A stretch of 5,468 nucleotides of DNA from Phycisphaera sp. (GTDB lineage Bacteria > Planctomycetota > Phycisphaerae > Phycisphaerales > Phycisphaeraceae), in contig JARFRI010000016.1 in the NCBI GenBank assembly GCA_029287335.1, positions 1 through 5,468 on the forward strand, given 5' to 3'. The notes below the pieces were generated by a model, which searched no databases, was not told the DNA's origin, and saw only the letters and a list, made by a program, of their open reading frames with translations. Numbering within the stretch: the first letter of the stretch is position 1; each line of letters starts with the position of its first letter. A program made the translations under genes and the position numbers. Of this stretch, positions 1 to 5,468 are shown one piece after another.

Positions 1-407
1 CACTTGCCACGCATCATCGGCTTCAGCGCCGCACGACACGCAACGAACACGCTGCGTAGGTTCGTGTTGATCACATCATCGAATTCGTCGTCCGTCATGC
101 GCAACAGCAGGTTGTCCTTGGTGATGCCCGCGTTGTTGACAAGGATGTCGAGTCGGCCGTGTTCTTTGAACACACCGTCGATCAAGCCCTCGATGGATTC
201 CTGGCTTGAGATGTCACAGGTCGCGATCGAGGCGCTGCCGCCGGCGGCTTCGATCTCGGCCTTGACTTCATTTAGCTTCGCCTCATTGCGGGCGACGCAC
301 ACCACATGCCGGCCGTCCTTAGCCAGGTGTTTGGCGGTTGCAGCGCCCAGGCCACGCGAGGCACCGGTCACAATCGCGACGCGGGTTGGAACAGTTGAGT
401 CACTCAT
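1..407 (-). CDS. fabG: 3-oxoacyl-ACP reductase FabG, N-terminal 135 residues (runs off the window)
   Basis: FabG is the NADPH-dependent short-chain dehydrogenase that reduces beta-ketoacyl-ACP to beta-hydroxyacyl-ACP in each elongation cycle. My translation from the ATG at 407 begins MSDSTVPTRVAIVTGASRG and stays open to base 1. The Rossmann-fold cofactor motif TGASRGLG is at 14-21, a conserved Asp65 follows (CDIS), NNAG is at 91-94, and Asn116 in NTNLRSVF is the first member of the catalytic tetrad. The Ser, Tyr and Lys of the tetrad should lie in the missing half (family length about 245 residues). The last two bases give TG_, most likely the Trp or Cys codon usual in this region. The first 8 bp overlap the lipoprotein end. 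Other SDR enzymes look alike, but the place after fabD makes fabG by far the best call; acpP is expected next. Confidence 0.95.
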   Translation of the reverse strand, partial: MSDSTVPTRVAIVTGASRGLGAATAKHLAKDGRHVVCVARNEAKLNEVKAEIEAAGGSASIATCDISSQESIEGLIDGVFKEHGRLDILVNNAGITKDNLLLRMTDDEFDDVINTNLRSVFVACRAALKPMMRGK

Positions 408-819
408 CCTTGACGACCTCCAGTCGTATTTGATCTTGAGATTTGAAGAAACTTTGATTGGGAACAAGAAACTCAGTGTCCAAGTCATCGACCCGGCGGA
501 TCTTGTAGCCCTCGACAGATAGCGTGAGCCGACCGGACCATCGCGACGTGGCCACGAAGCTTCCGTCGCCGGGCAAATCGACCGTGGCCTCGCGGGCTTC
601 GTCTTCAGCCTCCGGGGCGCTGATTTCGCCGGGGCGGATGAGCGTCCCCCCTCGCTTGGTAGCCGTCGCGATCACGTTCGCATCAAGGACGGGTTGGCCG
701 TCTGTACTCACAATGATGCCCGACAAGCGTATTGTCTCGCCCGTGCTGATGCAGCCTGTGCAGACCAGCGCGATGAGGCAGACAAGAATCAACGCTATTT
801 GGTGATGAGTGTGTCTCAT
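400..819 (-). CDS. Probable lipoprotein with carboxypeptidase-regulatory-like domain, function unknown
   Basis: I do not recognise this 139-residue protein as a named family. It begins MRHTHHQ, followed by a hydrophobic stretch (about 8-22, IALILVCLIALVCTG) and Cys23, a signal peptide with a loose lipobox (V-C-T-G-C; the -3 position is Cys rather than Leu). The mature part starts with GETIRLSGIIVSTDGQPV then DANVIATATKRGG (28-58). After an acidic, probably flexible stretch (64-78) come LPGDGSFVAT (82-91) and GRLTLSVEGYK (96-106). The G.V.D.dG.Pv..a.V and dG.F.....g..L.v.GY pattern resembles transthyretin/carboxypeptidase-regulatory-like (CarboxypepD_reg) beta sandwiches, often found on extracytoplasmic proteins. 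A location on a membrane outside the cytoplasm is inferred. It sits 3 bp after fabD and overlaps fabG by 8 bp, so it is co-translated with fatty-acid enzymes. No catalytic residues are evident. Existence of the gene is well supported; the domain assignment is tentative. Confidence 0.8.
   Translation of the reverse strand: MRHTHHQIALILVCLIALVCTGCISTGETIRLSGIIVSTDGQPVLDANVIATATKRGGTLIRPGEISAPEAEDEAREATVDLPGDGSFVATSRWSGRLTLSVEGYKIRRVDDLDTEFLVPNQSFFKSQDQIRLEVVKDE
417..421 (-). promoter_or_regulatory. Ribosome-binding site of fabG
   Basis: GGAGG, a full-strength Shine-Dalgarno, lies 9 nt before the fabG ATG at 407 and is embedded in the last codons of the lipoprotein gene. It fixes the fabG start and is the strongest such site seen in the operon. 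Confidence 0.65.
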
Positions 820-822
820 GTC

Positions 823-1755
823 TTAGTCCTTCGGCGAATCAAAGTTCTCGACACGAATCGATTTCTCAATCCGTCGCATCAGGCCGCTAAGCACCTTACC
901 CGGAGCCAGTTCAACATACCGGCCCGGAAGGTGCTTGGCCGCGTATTGCATCGACTGGGTCCAGCGGACCGGGCTGGTGAGTTGTTCGACCAGACGCTTC
1001 TGGATCAAGCTGGGGTTCTGAACGTGCGGCTCGCCGGTAACGTTGCTTAGCACGGCGACTTTCGGCTCGGACCAGGCCACTTTCGACAATGCCTGCTGCA
1101 ATTGGACTGCGGCAGGTTGCATGATCGGGGAGTGGAAGGCACCAGCGACCGACAATGGCGTTGCGCGTAAGCCCGCAGCGGTCGCATGGGTCACCATCAG
1201 TTCACAGGCATCGAGCGTGCCGCTGACGACGACCTGCATCGGCGAGTTGTAGTTGGCCGGGACCATTACTGCTTCTTTGGGCAGGGCGTCGTTGACTTGG
1301 TCGCAGAGGACCTCGATATTCGCCTCGTTGACCTCGCCGGTAATCGCGACCATCGAAGAGGGGGTCGCTTCGGCAGCAGCTTGCATTGCTTCGCCACGTA
1401 ATCGCACGAGTTTGAGCCCGTCGGCAAAGCTGTACGCACCAGCTAAATGCAGCGCTGTGAACTCGCCCAGCGACAGGCCCGCGGTCGCGGTGAATGTTTG
1501 CAGATCGCCCTTGGCTTGGAGTCCACGGAAGCACGCCACCGACGCGGTGTAGATCGCGACCTGAGCATTATCCGTACGGTTCAAATCCTCGGCCGGCCCT
1601 TCGAAGCAGAGCTTGGTCAAGTCGAAGCCCAGCACATCGTTGGCTTCGTCAAAAACCGCTTTCGATTCGGGCATGGCGTCGTGCCAGGCTTTACCCATTT
1701 CGACGGCTTGGGCACCTTGTCCAGGACAAAGAATGATCGTATTTGTGTCGCTCAT
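823..1755 (-). CDS. fabD: Malonyl-CoA:ACP transacylase (FabD)
   Basis: FabD moves malonyl from CoA to the ACP phosphopantetheine arm, supplying the extender unit used by FabH and the later condensing enzymes. With the ATG at 1755 it has 310 residues, normal for the family. Key residues: CPGQGAQ at 10-16 (Gln13 of the oxyanion region), catalytic Ser95 in GLSLGEFTAL, Arg120 in VRLRGEAMQ (binds the malonyl carboxylate), and His208 in AGAFHSPIM, the catalytic partner. The usual GHSLG reads GLSLG, with Leu for His before the nucleophile. I prefer ATG 1755 because family members begin a few residues before the PGQG motif. An in-frame GTG at 1797 would add 14 residues and overlap the fabH end by 31 bp. 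The ATG has no clear Shine-Dalgarno, so re-initiation after fabH termination 11 bp upstream is likely. Confidence 0.96.
   Translation of the reverse strand: MSDTNTIILCPGQGAQAVEMGKAWHDAMPESKAVFDEANDVLGFDLTKLCFEGPAEDLNRTDNAQVAIYTASVACFRGLQAKGDLQTFTATAGLSLGEFTALHLAGAYSFADGLKLVRLRGEAMQAAAEATPSSMVAITGEVNEANIEVLCDQVNDALPKEAVMVPANYNSPMQVVVSGTLDACELMVTHATAAGLRATPLSVAGAFHSPIMQPAAVQLQQALSKVAWSEPKVAVLSNVTGEPHVQNPSLIQKRLVEQLTSPVRWTQSMQYAAKHLPGRYVELAPGKVLSGLMRRIEKSIRVENFDSPKD
827..831 (-). promoter_or_regulatory. Ribosome-binding site of the small lipoprotein gene
   Basis: AAGGA lies 7 nt before the ATG at 819 and within the last codons of fabD. It is one of the better Shine-Dalgarno matches in the operon and supports that the lipoprotein ORF is truly translated. 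Confidence 0.55.
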
Positions 1756-1766
1756 GCTGTTAAGTT

Positions 1767-2774
1767 CTACAGTTTCCAGAGGGAGGTTGTCCAGCACATG
1801 CCGCCACCGATGGCGACGAAGAGGGCCAGGTCGCCTTCTTTCAGTTCGCCCGCCACGCGCTTGTCATGCAGGCAAAGCGGGACGCTGGCGGCGGAGGTGT
1901 TGCCGTACTTGTCAATGTTGATGACCATTTTGTCGTCGGGCAGGTCCATGCGCTTCTTCACTAATTCAAGGATGCGGCGGTTGGACTGGTGCGGGATCAC
2001 CACCGCGAGGTCTTCTGCCGTGACGCCCGCTTTCTGGAGTGTCTCTTCAATGATGGCTTGGGTCGTGTTGACCGCGAACTTGAAGACCTCTTGGCCATTC
2101 ATCTGCAAGGTGTTGAATCGACCGTTAAATCCGTCGTGCGACTCTGGCAGATCGTCTGCAGTTCGTGGCACGTAGAGTTCACCCCAAAGTGAGCCGTCAG
2201 ATCGCATGGTCTGGGCCAGACAGCCGCGGGAGGCGTCATCGTCAGCCGTGAGGATCGCCGCGCCCGCTCCGTCGCCGAAGAGGATGCAGGTTCCGCGGTC
2301 TTCGTAGTTGGTAATCTTGGATAGCGTCTCGGCACCGATGACCGCGACGGTCTTGTAGTGCCCCGAGCGGATCAGCGTCTCGGCGTGATTCAAGCCATAC
2401 ACAAAGCCCGAGCAGGCGGCGGTGATATCCATCGCCCCGGCAGGTGTCGCGCCGACCTCATGCACCACGCGAGCGGCCGTCGAAGGGCAGCTCATCTCAG
2501 CGGTCATCGTCGCGAGCAAGACCATGTCCAGTTCGCGCGGCTGCATCCCCGCATCTTCTAGCGCTGCACGCAAGCTGTCTGCAGCAAGTGAACAGGTCGT
2601 CGTACCGTTGCTCGCGATGTGACGAGTCTTAATGCCAGTGCGCTGGGTGATCCATTGGTCGTTCGTATCGACAAGGGCAGCAAGGTCATCATTGGTCAGC
2701 ACGCGATCGGGCAGCGCGGTGCCAGCCCCAGCCAGGCGCACACCTACCCCCGCAGCGGCGGGCAGGGCATTCAT
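1767..2774 (-). CDS. fabH: Beta-ketoacyl-ACP synthase III (FabH)
   Basis: FabH starts each fatty-acid chain in the cytoplasm by condensing acetyl-CoA (or a branched primer) with malonyl-ACP. The 335-residue protein has a normal family length (about 315-335). The thiolase-fold triad is intact: Cys121 in ITAACSGFVYGL, His262 in VIPHQSNRRI, and Asn292 in KYGNTSAAS. Other hallmarks are the N-terminal LPDRVLTNDDL (21-31), DTNDQWITQRTGIK (36-49), LFGDGAGA (165-172) and the C-terminal AIGGGMCW (321-328). The ATG overlaps the plsX stop by 4 bp and the TAG stop is 11 bp before the preferred fabD start. Substrate preference (straight or branched primer) cannot be read safely. KASIII-like enzymes of secondary metabolism are an alternative in principle, but the operon context makes the housekeeping role nearly certain. 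Confidence 0.97.
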   Translation of the reverse strand: MNALPAAAGVGVRLAGAGTALPDRVLTNDDLAALVDTNDQWITQRTGIKTRHIASNGTTTCSLAADSLRAALEDAGMQPRELDMVLLATMTAEMSCPSTAARVVHEVGATPAGAMDITAACSGFVYGLNHAETLIRSGHYKTVAVIGAETLSKITNYEDRGTCILFGDGAGAAILTADDDASRGCLAQTMRSDGSLWGELYVPRTADDLPESHDGFNGRFNTLQMNGQEVFKFAVNTTQAIIEETLQKAGVTAEDLAVVIPHQSNRRILELVKKRMDLPDDKMVINIDKYGNTSAASVPLCLHDKRVAGELKEGDLALFVAIGGGMCWTTSLWKL

Positions 2775-3826
2775 GCGTCAGCCCCTGTTGAGACGGGCTT
2801 CTTGGACTTGATGATCTCTTCGGCAGCAAGCAGTCGCGTTGACACCTCGGGGTTCACATTCAATTCGGCGTACTTTAGCGCGTTGCGGATCGCGTTGTGG
2901 ATTGTGCGTGGCTGGCTCGAGCCATGGCAGATCAGACAGATACCGTTGGCACCCATCAAAGGGGCGCCGCCGTGCTCGTGGTAGTCGTGCTTGGCGTAGA
3001 TGCTCTCGACGACGGGTTGCAGTTTCATTGCGAGATCAGGGTCGATCTCAAACGCCTCGTGAGCGATCGTCTTGAAGATGCCCTTGCTCAGCCCTTCGGC
3101 CAGCTTAAGAACAACGTTGCCCGTAAACCCTTCGGACACAATGACGTTGGCCTTGCCCTCGAAGATCTCTCGGCCTTCGATATAGCCGACGTAATTCAAT
3201 GAGTTGTCATCTTTCAGCAATGCGTGCGTGTCGCGGGTCAGGGCGTTGCCCTTGCCTTCTTCACCGCCAATTGAAAGTAGCGCGACGGTTGGGTTGTCGA
3301 TTTCCAGCACGCGCTCTGCGAAGATCGATCCCATGTGCCCGTACTGGTGTAGGTGAGAGGCACGCGGTTCAGGGTTCGCCCCGACATCGCAGACGACGAC
3401 GGGGCCGTAGAACGTGGGGATGGTGACGGCGATACCCGGGCGGTGAACACCCTTGAGCCGACGCATCGACATCTGTGCCGAGGCGACGCAAGCGCCAGTG
3501 TTACCTGCGGAGATGATGACGTCGCAAAGCTCTTCTTTAGCCCGCGGTGAACCAAGCCAGCCCCATTTTACGATTGAGCTGTCGGTTTTTTCACGCAGTG
3601 CCGAGACGGGCGGATCGCCCATCTCGATGACCTGTGTCGTCGCAACAATCTCGACGTGCGGGTCTCCGGTTAGGCCCTCTTCGTCCAAGGCCTCGGTGAT
3701 GATTTCTTCGTCGCCAACGAGGACGAGTTTGTCGCCATCGCTAAGCAGCTTGATCGCGCTGAGCGCACCCTTGAGAATTGCATCGGGTGCGTTATCCCCG
3801 CCCATAACATCAATTGCAATACGCAC
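2771..3826 (-). CDS. plsX: Phosphate acyltransferase PlsX (acyl-ACP:phosphate acyltransferase)
   Basis: PlsX converts acyl-ACP plus phosphate into acyl-phosphate, the donor PlsY uses to acylate glycerol-3-phosphate; it is a peripheral enzyme at the inner face of the membrane. The 351 residues compare with about 330-350 in the family. Hallmarks in order: IAIDVMGGDNAP at 3-14, ISAGNTGA at 105-112, RPGIAVTIPT at 129-138, DVGANPEPR at 147-155, SIGGEEGKGN at 185-194, EGFTGNVVLK at 232-241, and GGAPLMGANG at 286-295 followed by CHGSS at 300-304. The start is GTG at 3826, fixed by the N-terminal motif, with AGGGG at 3837-3833 as ribosome-binding site. The TGA stop overlaps the fabH start (ATGA), which suggests coupled translation. 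A Trp-containing stretch (KWGWLGSP, 87-94) replaces the usual helix before SAGNTGA, a local difference only. plsY is not in the window. Confidence 0.97.
   Translation of the reverse strand: MRIAIDVMGGDNAPDAILKGALSAIKLLSDGDKLVLVGDEEIITEALDEEGLTGDPHVEIVATTQVIEMGDPPVSALREKTDSSIVKWGWLGSPRAKEELCDVIISAGNTGACVASAQMSMRRLKGVHRPGIAVTIPTFYGPVVVCDVGANPEPRASHLHQYGHMGSIFAERVLEIDNPTVALLSIGGEEGKGNALTRDTHALLKDDNSLNYVGYIEGREIFEGKANVIVSEGFTGNVVLKLAEGLSKGIFKTIAHEAFEIDPDLAMKLQPVVESIYAKHDYHEHGGAPLMGANGICLICHGSSQPRTIHNAIRNALKYAELNVNPEVSTRLLAAEEIIKSKKPVSTGADA
2782..2786 (-). promoter_or_regulatory. Ribosome-binding site of fabH
   Basis: AGGGG sits 7 nt before the fabH ATG, inside the last codons of plsX. The same ACAGGGGC octamer precedes plsX (6-nt spacing), so both starts seem to use the same imperfect Shine-Dalgarno. 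It supports the ATG at 2774 as the real start. Confidence 0.5.
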
Positions 3827-3876
3827 GTCGTGCCCCTGTCCCTGTTGGAGTGGTGAGGTCGGCTCCGACGGTTGAA

Positions 3877-4065
3877 TTAGTCGCCAGACTTACGGCCTGC
3901 CGTGACCTTGAGGCCCGGGCGAACAAAGCCACACTCGGCGCACGCGGCGTGAGGCAGCTTCGGCGAGCCACAGTTGGCACAGCCAACGGAAGGACGAGCG
4001 CTGAGCGCGTTATGCGAGCGGCGGATTCGGCCACGGGTTCGGCTGACGCGTTGTTTAGGTAGCAT
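3877..4065 (-). CDS. rpmF: 50S ribosomal protein bL32, zinc-binding form
   Basis: A structural protein of the large ribosomal subunit. The 62-residue length and strongly basic N-terminus (MLPKQRVSRTRGRIRRSH) fit bL32, which usually has 55-65 residues; the common N-terminal form is MAVPK(R/K)K, here shortened to MLPKQR. Four cysteines at 29, 32, 42 and 45 form the two CxxC knuckles of the zinc-ribbon ('C+') form, in the context CANCG and CAECG, followed by the typical short basic tail. The ATG start has only a weak ribosome-binding site (AGG at 4077-4075, 9-nt spacing). It is first in the operon, 50 bp ahead of plsX, the conserved rpmF-plsX order of many bacteria. The DUF177/YceD gene that often precedes rpmF is not here; the symporter takes that place. 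Confidence 0.95.
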   Translation of the reverse strand: MLPKQRVSRTRGRIRRSHNALSARPSVGCANCGSPKLPHAACAECGFVRPGLKVTAGRKSGD

Positions 4066-4123
4066 GTCTGTTTACCTGAATAAGGGTGTATTGTTTGTTT
4101 CTTAGTGGGCGCAACGACCGCAA

Positions 4124-4145
4124 ATGGGCCAGACGCCGAGCCCAT
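4124..4145. repeat. Inverted repeat at the presumed transcription start
   Basis: ATGGGC and GCCCAT form perfect 6-bp arms separated by 10 bases, directly after the proposed -10 box. In DNA it could be an operator over the start site; in RNA it would be a hairpin at the very 5' end of the rpmF leader. The rest of the leader down to the rpmF start is A-rich and looks unstructured. An arm of this length can arise by chance. Confidence 0.3.
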
Positions 4146-4146
4146 A

Positions 4147-4175
4147 AATGTAGCCGAAGCCAAGGATTGGGTCAA
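4147..4175 (-). promoter_or_regulatory. Probable sigma70-type promoter for the rpmF-plsX-fab operon
   Basis: Read on the minus strand, TTGACC (4175-4170, 5 of 6 matches to TTGACA) is followed by exactly 17 bases and then TACATT (4152-4147, 4 of 6 matches to TATAAT). Transcription would begin near 4140, giving a leader of about 75 nt before the rpmF ATG. The site lies between the symporter stop and rpmF, which is where an operon promoter is expected. It was found by eye only and has not been tested against a background model. Confidence 0.6.
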
Positions 4176-4193
4176 ACAGGGGCTGTTCCTTGG
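4160..4193. repeat. Nested inverted repeat spanning the -35 box
   Basis: On the minus strand CCAAGGA (4193-4187) is matched by a perfect inverted copy TCCTTGG (4166-4160) with 20 bases between the arms. Inside it lies a second perfect pair, AACAG-CCC-CTGTT (4188-4176). The outer right arm falls in the promoter spacer and the -35 hexamer lies between the arms. It could be an operator for a regulator of the rpmF/fab operon, or a weak hairpin at the end of the symporter message. There is no U-run after it, so an intrinsic terminator is unlikely. Confidence 0.4.
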
Positions 4194-4206
4194 CGACGGA
4201 TTCCGC

Positions 4207-5468
4207 TTAGTGGATATCTGCCGCATCGATGTCCAATCCCTCTCCCGCCTTCTCCGGCTCGCGGACCGAGTCGATGAGTTGCCTGATTTTCTCAGGTGGC
4301 TGCTTGCAAAATGGGGTCAAACCAAGTGTGACAACGAAGTTAAGCAACATACCGATCGTCCCGATGCCTTGTGCATTGATACCAAAGAACCAAGGCTTGC
4401 GGAGCCCTTGACCATCGGGCCCAAAGATCCATTGGGCAATTTCTGGCTTGAGAAGGATGACATCCGCTTTTTGGGTGATGATATAAAAGGCCGTGAAGGT
4501 GATGCCCACCAACATGCCCGCGATCGCCGGGACCGTGCCGACCTTTTTGCTAAAGATCCCCAACACGATCGCCGGGAAGAAGCTGGCCGCAGCCAGCCCG
4601 AACGCAAACGCGACCACTTCACCCACAAAGCCTGGTGGATTGACACCGAAGTACCCTGCGACCATGACCGCAGCCCCGATCGCGATCCGACCGACCAGCA
4701 GCCGCTGTTTCTCGCTGGCCTGCGGGTTCATCATGTTGTAGTACAGGTCGTGCGAGACCGACGAGGAGATCACCAGCAACAGGCCCGACGCGGTCGACAG
4801 CGCCGCGGCCAGACCACCGGCCATCACAAACGCGATCACCCAGTCCGCGAGGTTCGCCATCTGTGGCGAAGCAAGCACGATGATGTCTTTATCGGGGTGG
4901 TGAACGCCTTTAACTTCTTCGGATGTCAGCACCTTCATCGCTTCAAAACCACCACCGTTGGCAGCGATCCAGGCGTTGGGGTCTTCGAGGATCGCCTGCT
5001 GGGTGGTATAGCTCGCCTTTGAGACATTCATTAGCTCGTTTGGCAGGATGACGGTTCCATCGTCTTTCACGATGCTCGTGTCGGTCTTGTTGTTAGTAAA
5101 GGCGACTCGGCCGTCACCGTTGAAGTCCAACCAAGAAACGTAGCCGGTCGAACTCCACTGGTGGTACCAGTCGGGCAATTCCTCGACGGTGCGATTGTTG
5201 ATGCCCTCGGTTGGGTCGATCATGTAATAGCGGGCAAAAGCCGCGACCGAAGGGGCGGCTAGGTAGAGCATTGAGATAAACAGCAGCGCCCAGAACGCGG
5301 ACCAGCGCGCCGCCTTGACGCTCTTGACCGTGTAAAAGCGGACGATGACGTGCGGTAGGCCAGCCGTACCCGCCATCAGAGCGAGGCAGACGCAGAACAC
5401 GTTGAGCTTATTCCACTTGTTACCCTCGGCATAGGCGTCGGTGTAATTGGAGAATCCAAATTGTTCAT
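4207..5468 (-). CDS. Sodium:solute symporter, ActP-like (VC_2705 subfamily), C-terminal 419 residues
   Basis: This is an inner-membrane Na+-coupled uptake protein of the solute:sodium symporter (SSS) family; the substrate cannot be read from sequence, but acetate or another small carboxylate is the usual guess for ActP relatives. The frame stays open to the window edge (first full codon GAA at 5466), so the N-terminus is missing and the ATG at 5468 is out of frame. In fragment numbering I see GTAGLPH at 33-39 followed by VIVRFYTV, and hydrophobic segments near 56-78, 209-235, 259-275, 281-305, 310-331 and 366-387. The run ALSTASGLLLVISSS near 222-236 matches the conserved Ser/Thr-rich helix that helps bind Na+. 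A long polar loop (about 83-205) carries DFNGDGRV at 114-121, an EF-hand-like acidic loop which I recall as normal for this subfamily. It ends with TAA. The family usually has about 550-600 residues, so roughly a quarter is off the window. A companion small DUF4212 membrane protein often lies just upstream and would be outside. The subfamily call is from memory of family motifs. Confidence 0.88.
   Translation of the reverse strand, partial: EQFGFSNYTDAYAEGNKWNKLNVFCVCLALMAGTAGLPHVIVRFYTVKSVKAARWSAFWALLFISMLYLAAPSVAAFARYYMIDPTEGINNRTVEELPDWYHQWSSTGYVSWLDFNGDGRVAFTNNKTDTSIVKDDGTVILPNELMNVSKASYTTQQAILEDPNAWIAANGGGFEAMKVLTSEEVKGVHHPDKDIIVLASPQMANLADWVIAFVMAGGLAAALSTASGLLLVISSSVSHDLYYNMMNPQASEKQRLLVGRIAIGAAVMVAGYFGVNPPGFVGEVVAFAFGLAAASFFPAIVLGIFSKKVGTVPAIAGMLVGITFTAFYIITQKADVILLKPEIAQWIFGPDGQGLRKPWFFGINAQGIGTIGMLLNFVVTLGLTPFCKQPPEKIRQLIDSVREPEKAGEGLDIDAADIH

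Noticed and set aside
4..522. Plus-strand open frame (172 codons) at the left edge
   Set aside because: It is antisense to the FabG N-terminus, where the minus strand gives an unmistakable TGASRGLG and NNAG protein.
1447..2175. Plus-strand open frame (242 codons) opposite fabD and fabH
   Set aside because: It crosses the boundary of two well-supported minus-strand genes and has no recognisable motif; GC-rich codon bias explains the lack of stops.
3860..3871. Short palindrome GTCGG-AG-CCGAC in the rpmF-plsX gap as a terminator
   Set aside because: A 5-bp stem with a 2-base loop is too weak and has no U-run; the two genes are expected to be on one transcript.
3810..4226. Minus-strand open frame (138 codons) covering the rpmF region in another frame
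   Set aside because: It overlaps all of rpmF and the promoter region; the bL32 frame has the conserved four-Cys zinc site, this one has no family features.
4105..5022. Long plus-strand open frame (305 codons) opposite the symporter
   Set aside because: Its product is a run of Asp, Arg, His and Gln of low-complexity type with no family look; it is the antisense shadow of a clear membrane protein.
1..5468. Possible mobile element, CRISPR, defence or other novel multi-gene system
   Set aside because: No transposase, spaced repeats, integrase or toxin-like genes are present; apart from the small lipoprotein, every gene belongs to a well-known core family.

Overview
The window is a compact, single-strand block of housekeeping genes. 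Every supported gene is on the minus strand, so the region reads from right (5468) to left (1). It contains the classic bacterial ribosomal-protein/fatty-acid-synthesis cluster rpmF-plsX-fabH-fabD-[small lipoprotein]-fabG, preceded by the 3' part of a sodium:solute symporter gene. The DNA is moderately GC-rich. The proteins are clearly bacterial and Gram-negative in style. My best guess is a Planctomycetota member of the Phycisphaerae type, from the general look of PlsX, FabH and FabD (for example GLSLG instead of GHSLG in FabD). This is recollection, not a search result.

Layout in transcription order. (1) 5468-4207: a large Na+/solute symporter of the ActP-like VC_2705 subfamily, with its N-terminus outside the window. 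(2) 4206-4066: a 141-bp intergenic region with a good sigma70-type promoter (TTGACC, 17 bp, TACATT) and two inverted repeats, one spanning the -35 box and one at the presumed transcription start. (3) 4065-3877: rpmF, ribosomal protein bL32 with a four-Cys zinc site. (4) 3826-2771: plsX (GTG start). (5) 2774-1767: fabH, overlapping plsX by ATGA. (6) 1755-823: fabD. (7) 819-400: an unrecognised 139-aa probable lipoprotein with a carboxypeptidase-regulatory-like beta fold, wedged between fabD and fabG. (8) 407-1: the N-terminal 135 residues of FabG, running off the window; acpP would be expected next.

The genes work together as follows. FabD loads malonyl onto ACP, FabH makes the first condensation with acetyl-CoA, FabG reduces the beta-ketoacyl-ACP, and PlsX diverts finished acyl chains from ACP to acyl-phosphate for phospholipid synthesis. 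bL32 in the same transcript links membrane-lipid output to ribosome production. Very short gaps or overlaps (4-bp overlap, 11-bp gap, 3-bp gap, 8-bp overlap) argue for one polycistronic, translationally coupled message started from the promoter near 4140.

I see no mobile element, CRISPR array, RNA gene or defence system. The only genuinely unexplained gene is the small lipoprotein inside the fab operon. The promoter region with its two inverted repeats is the main regulatory point of interest.
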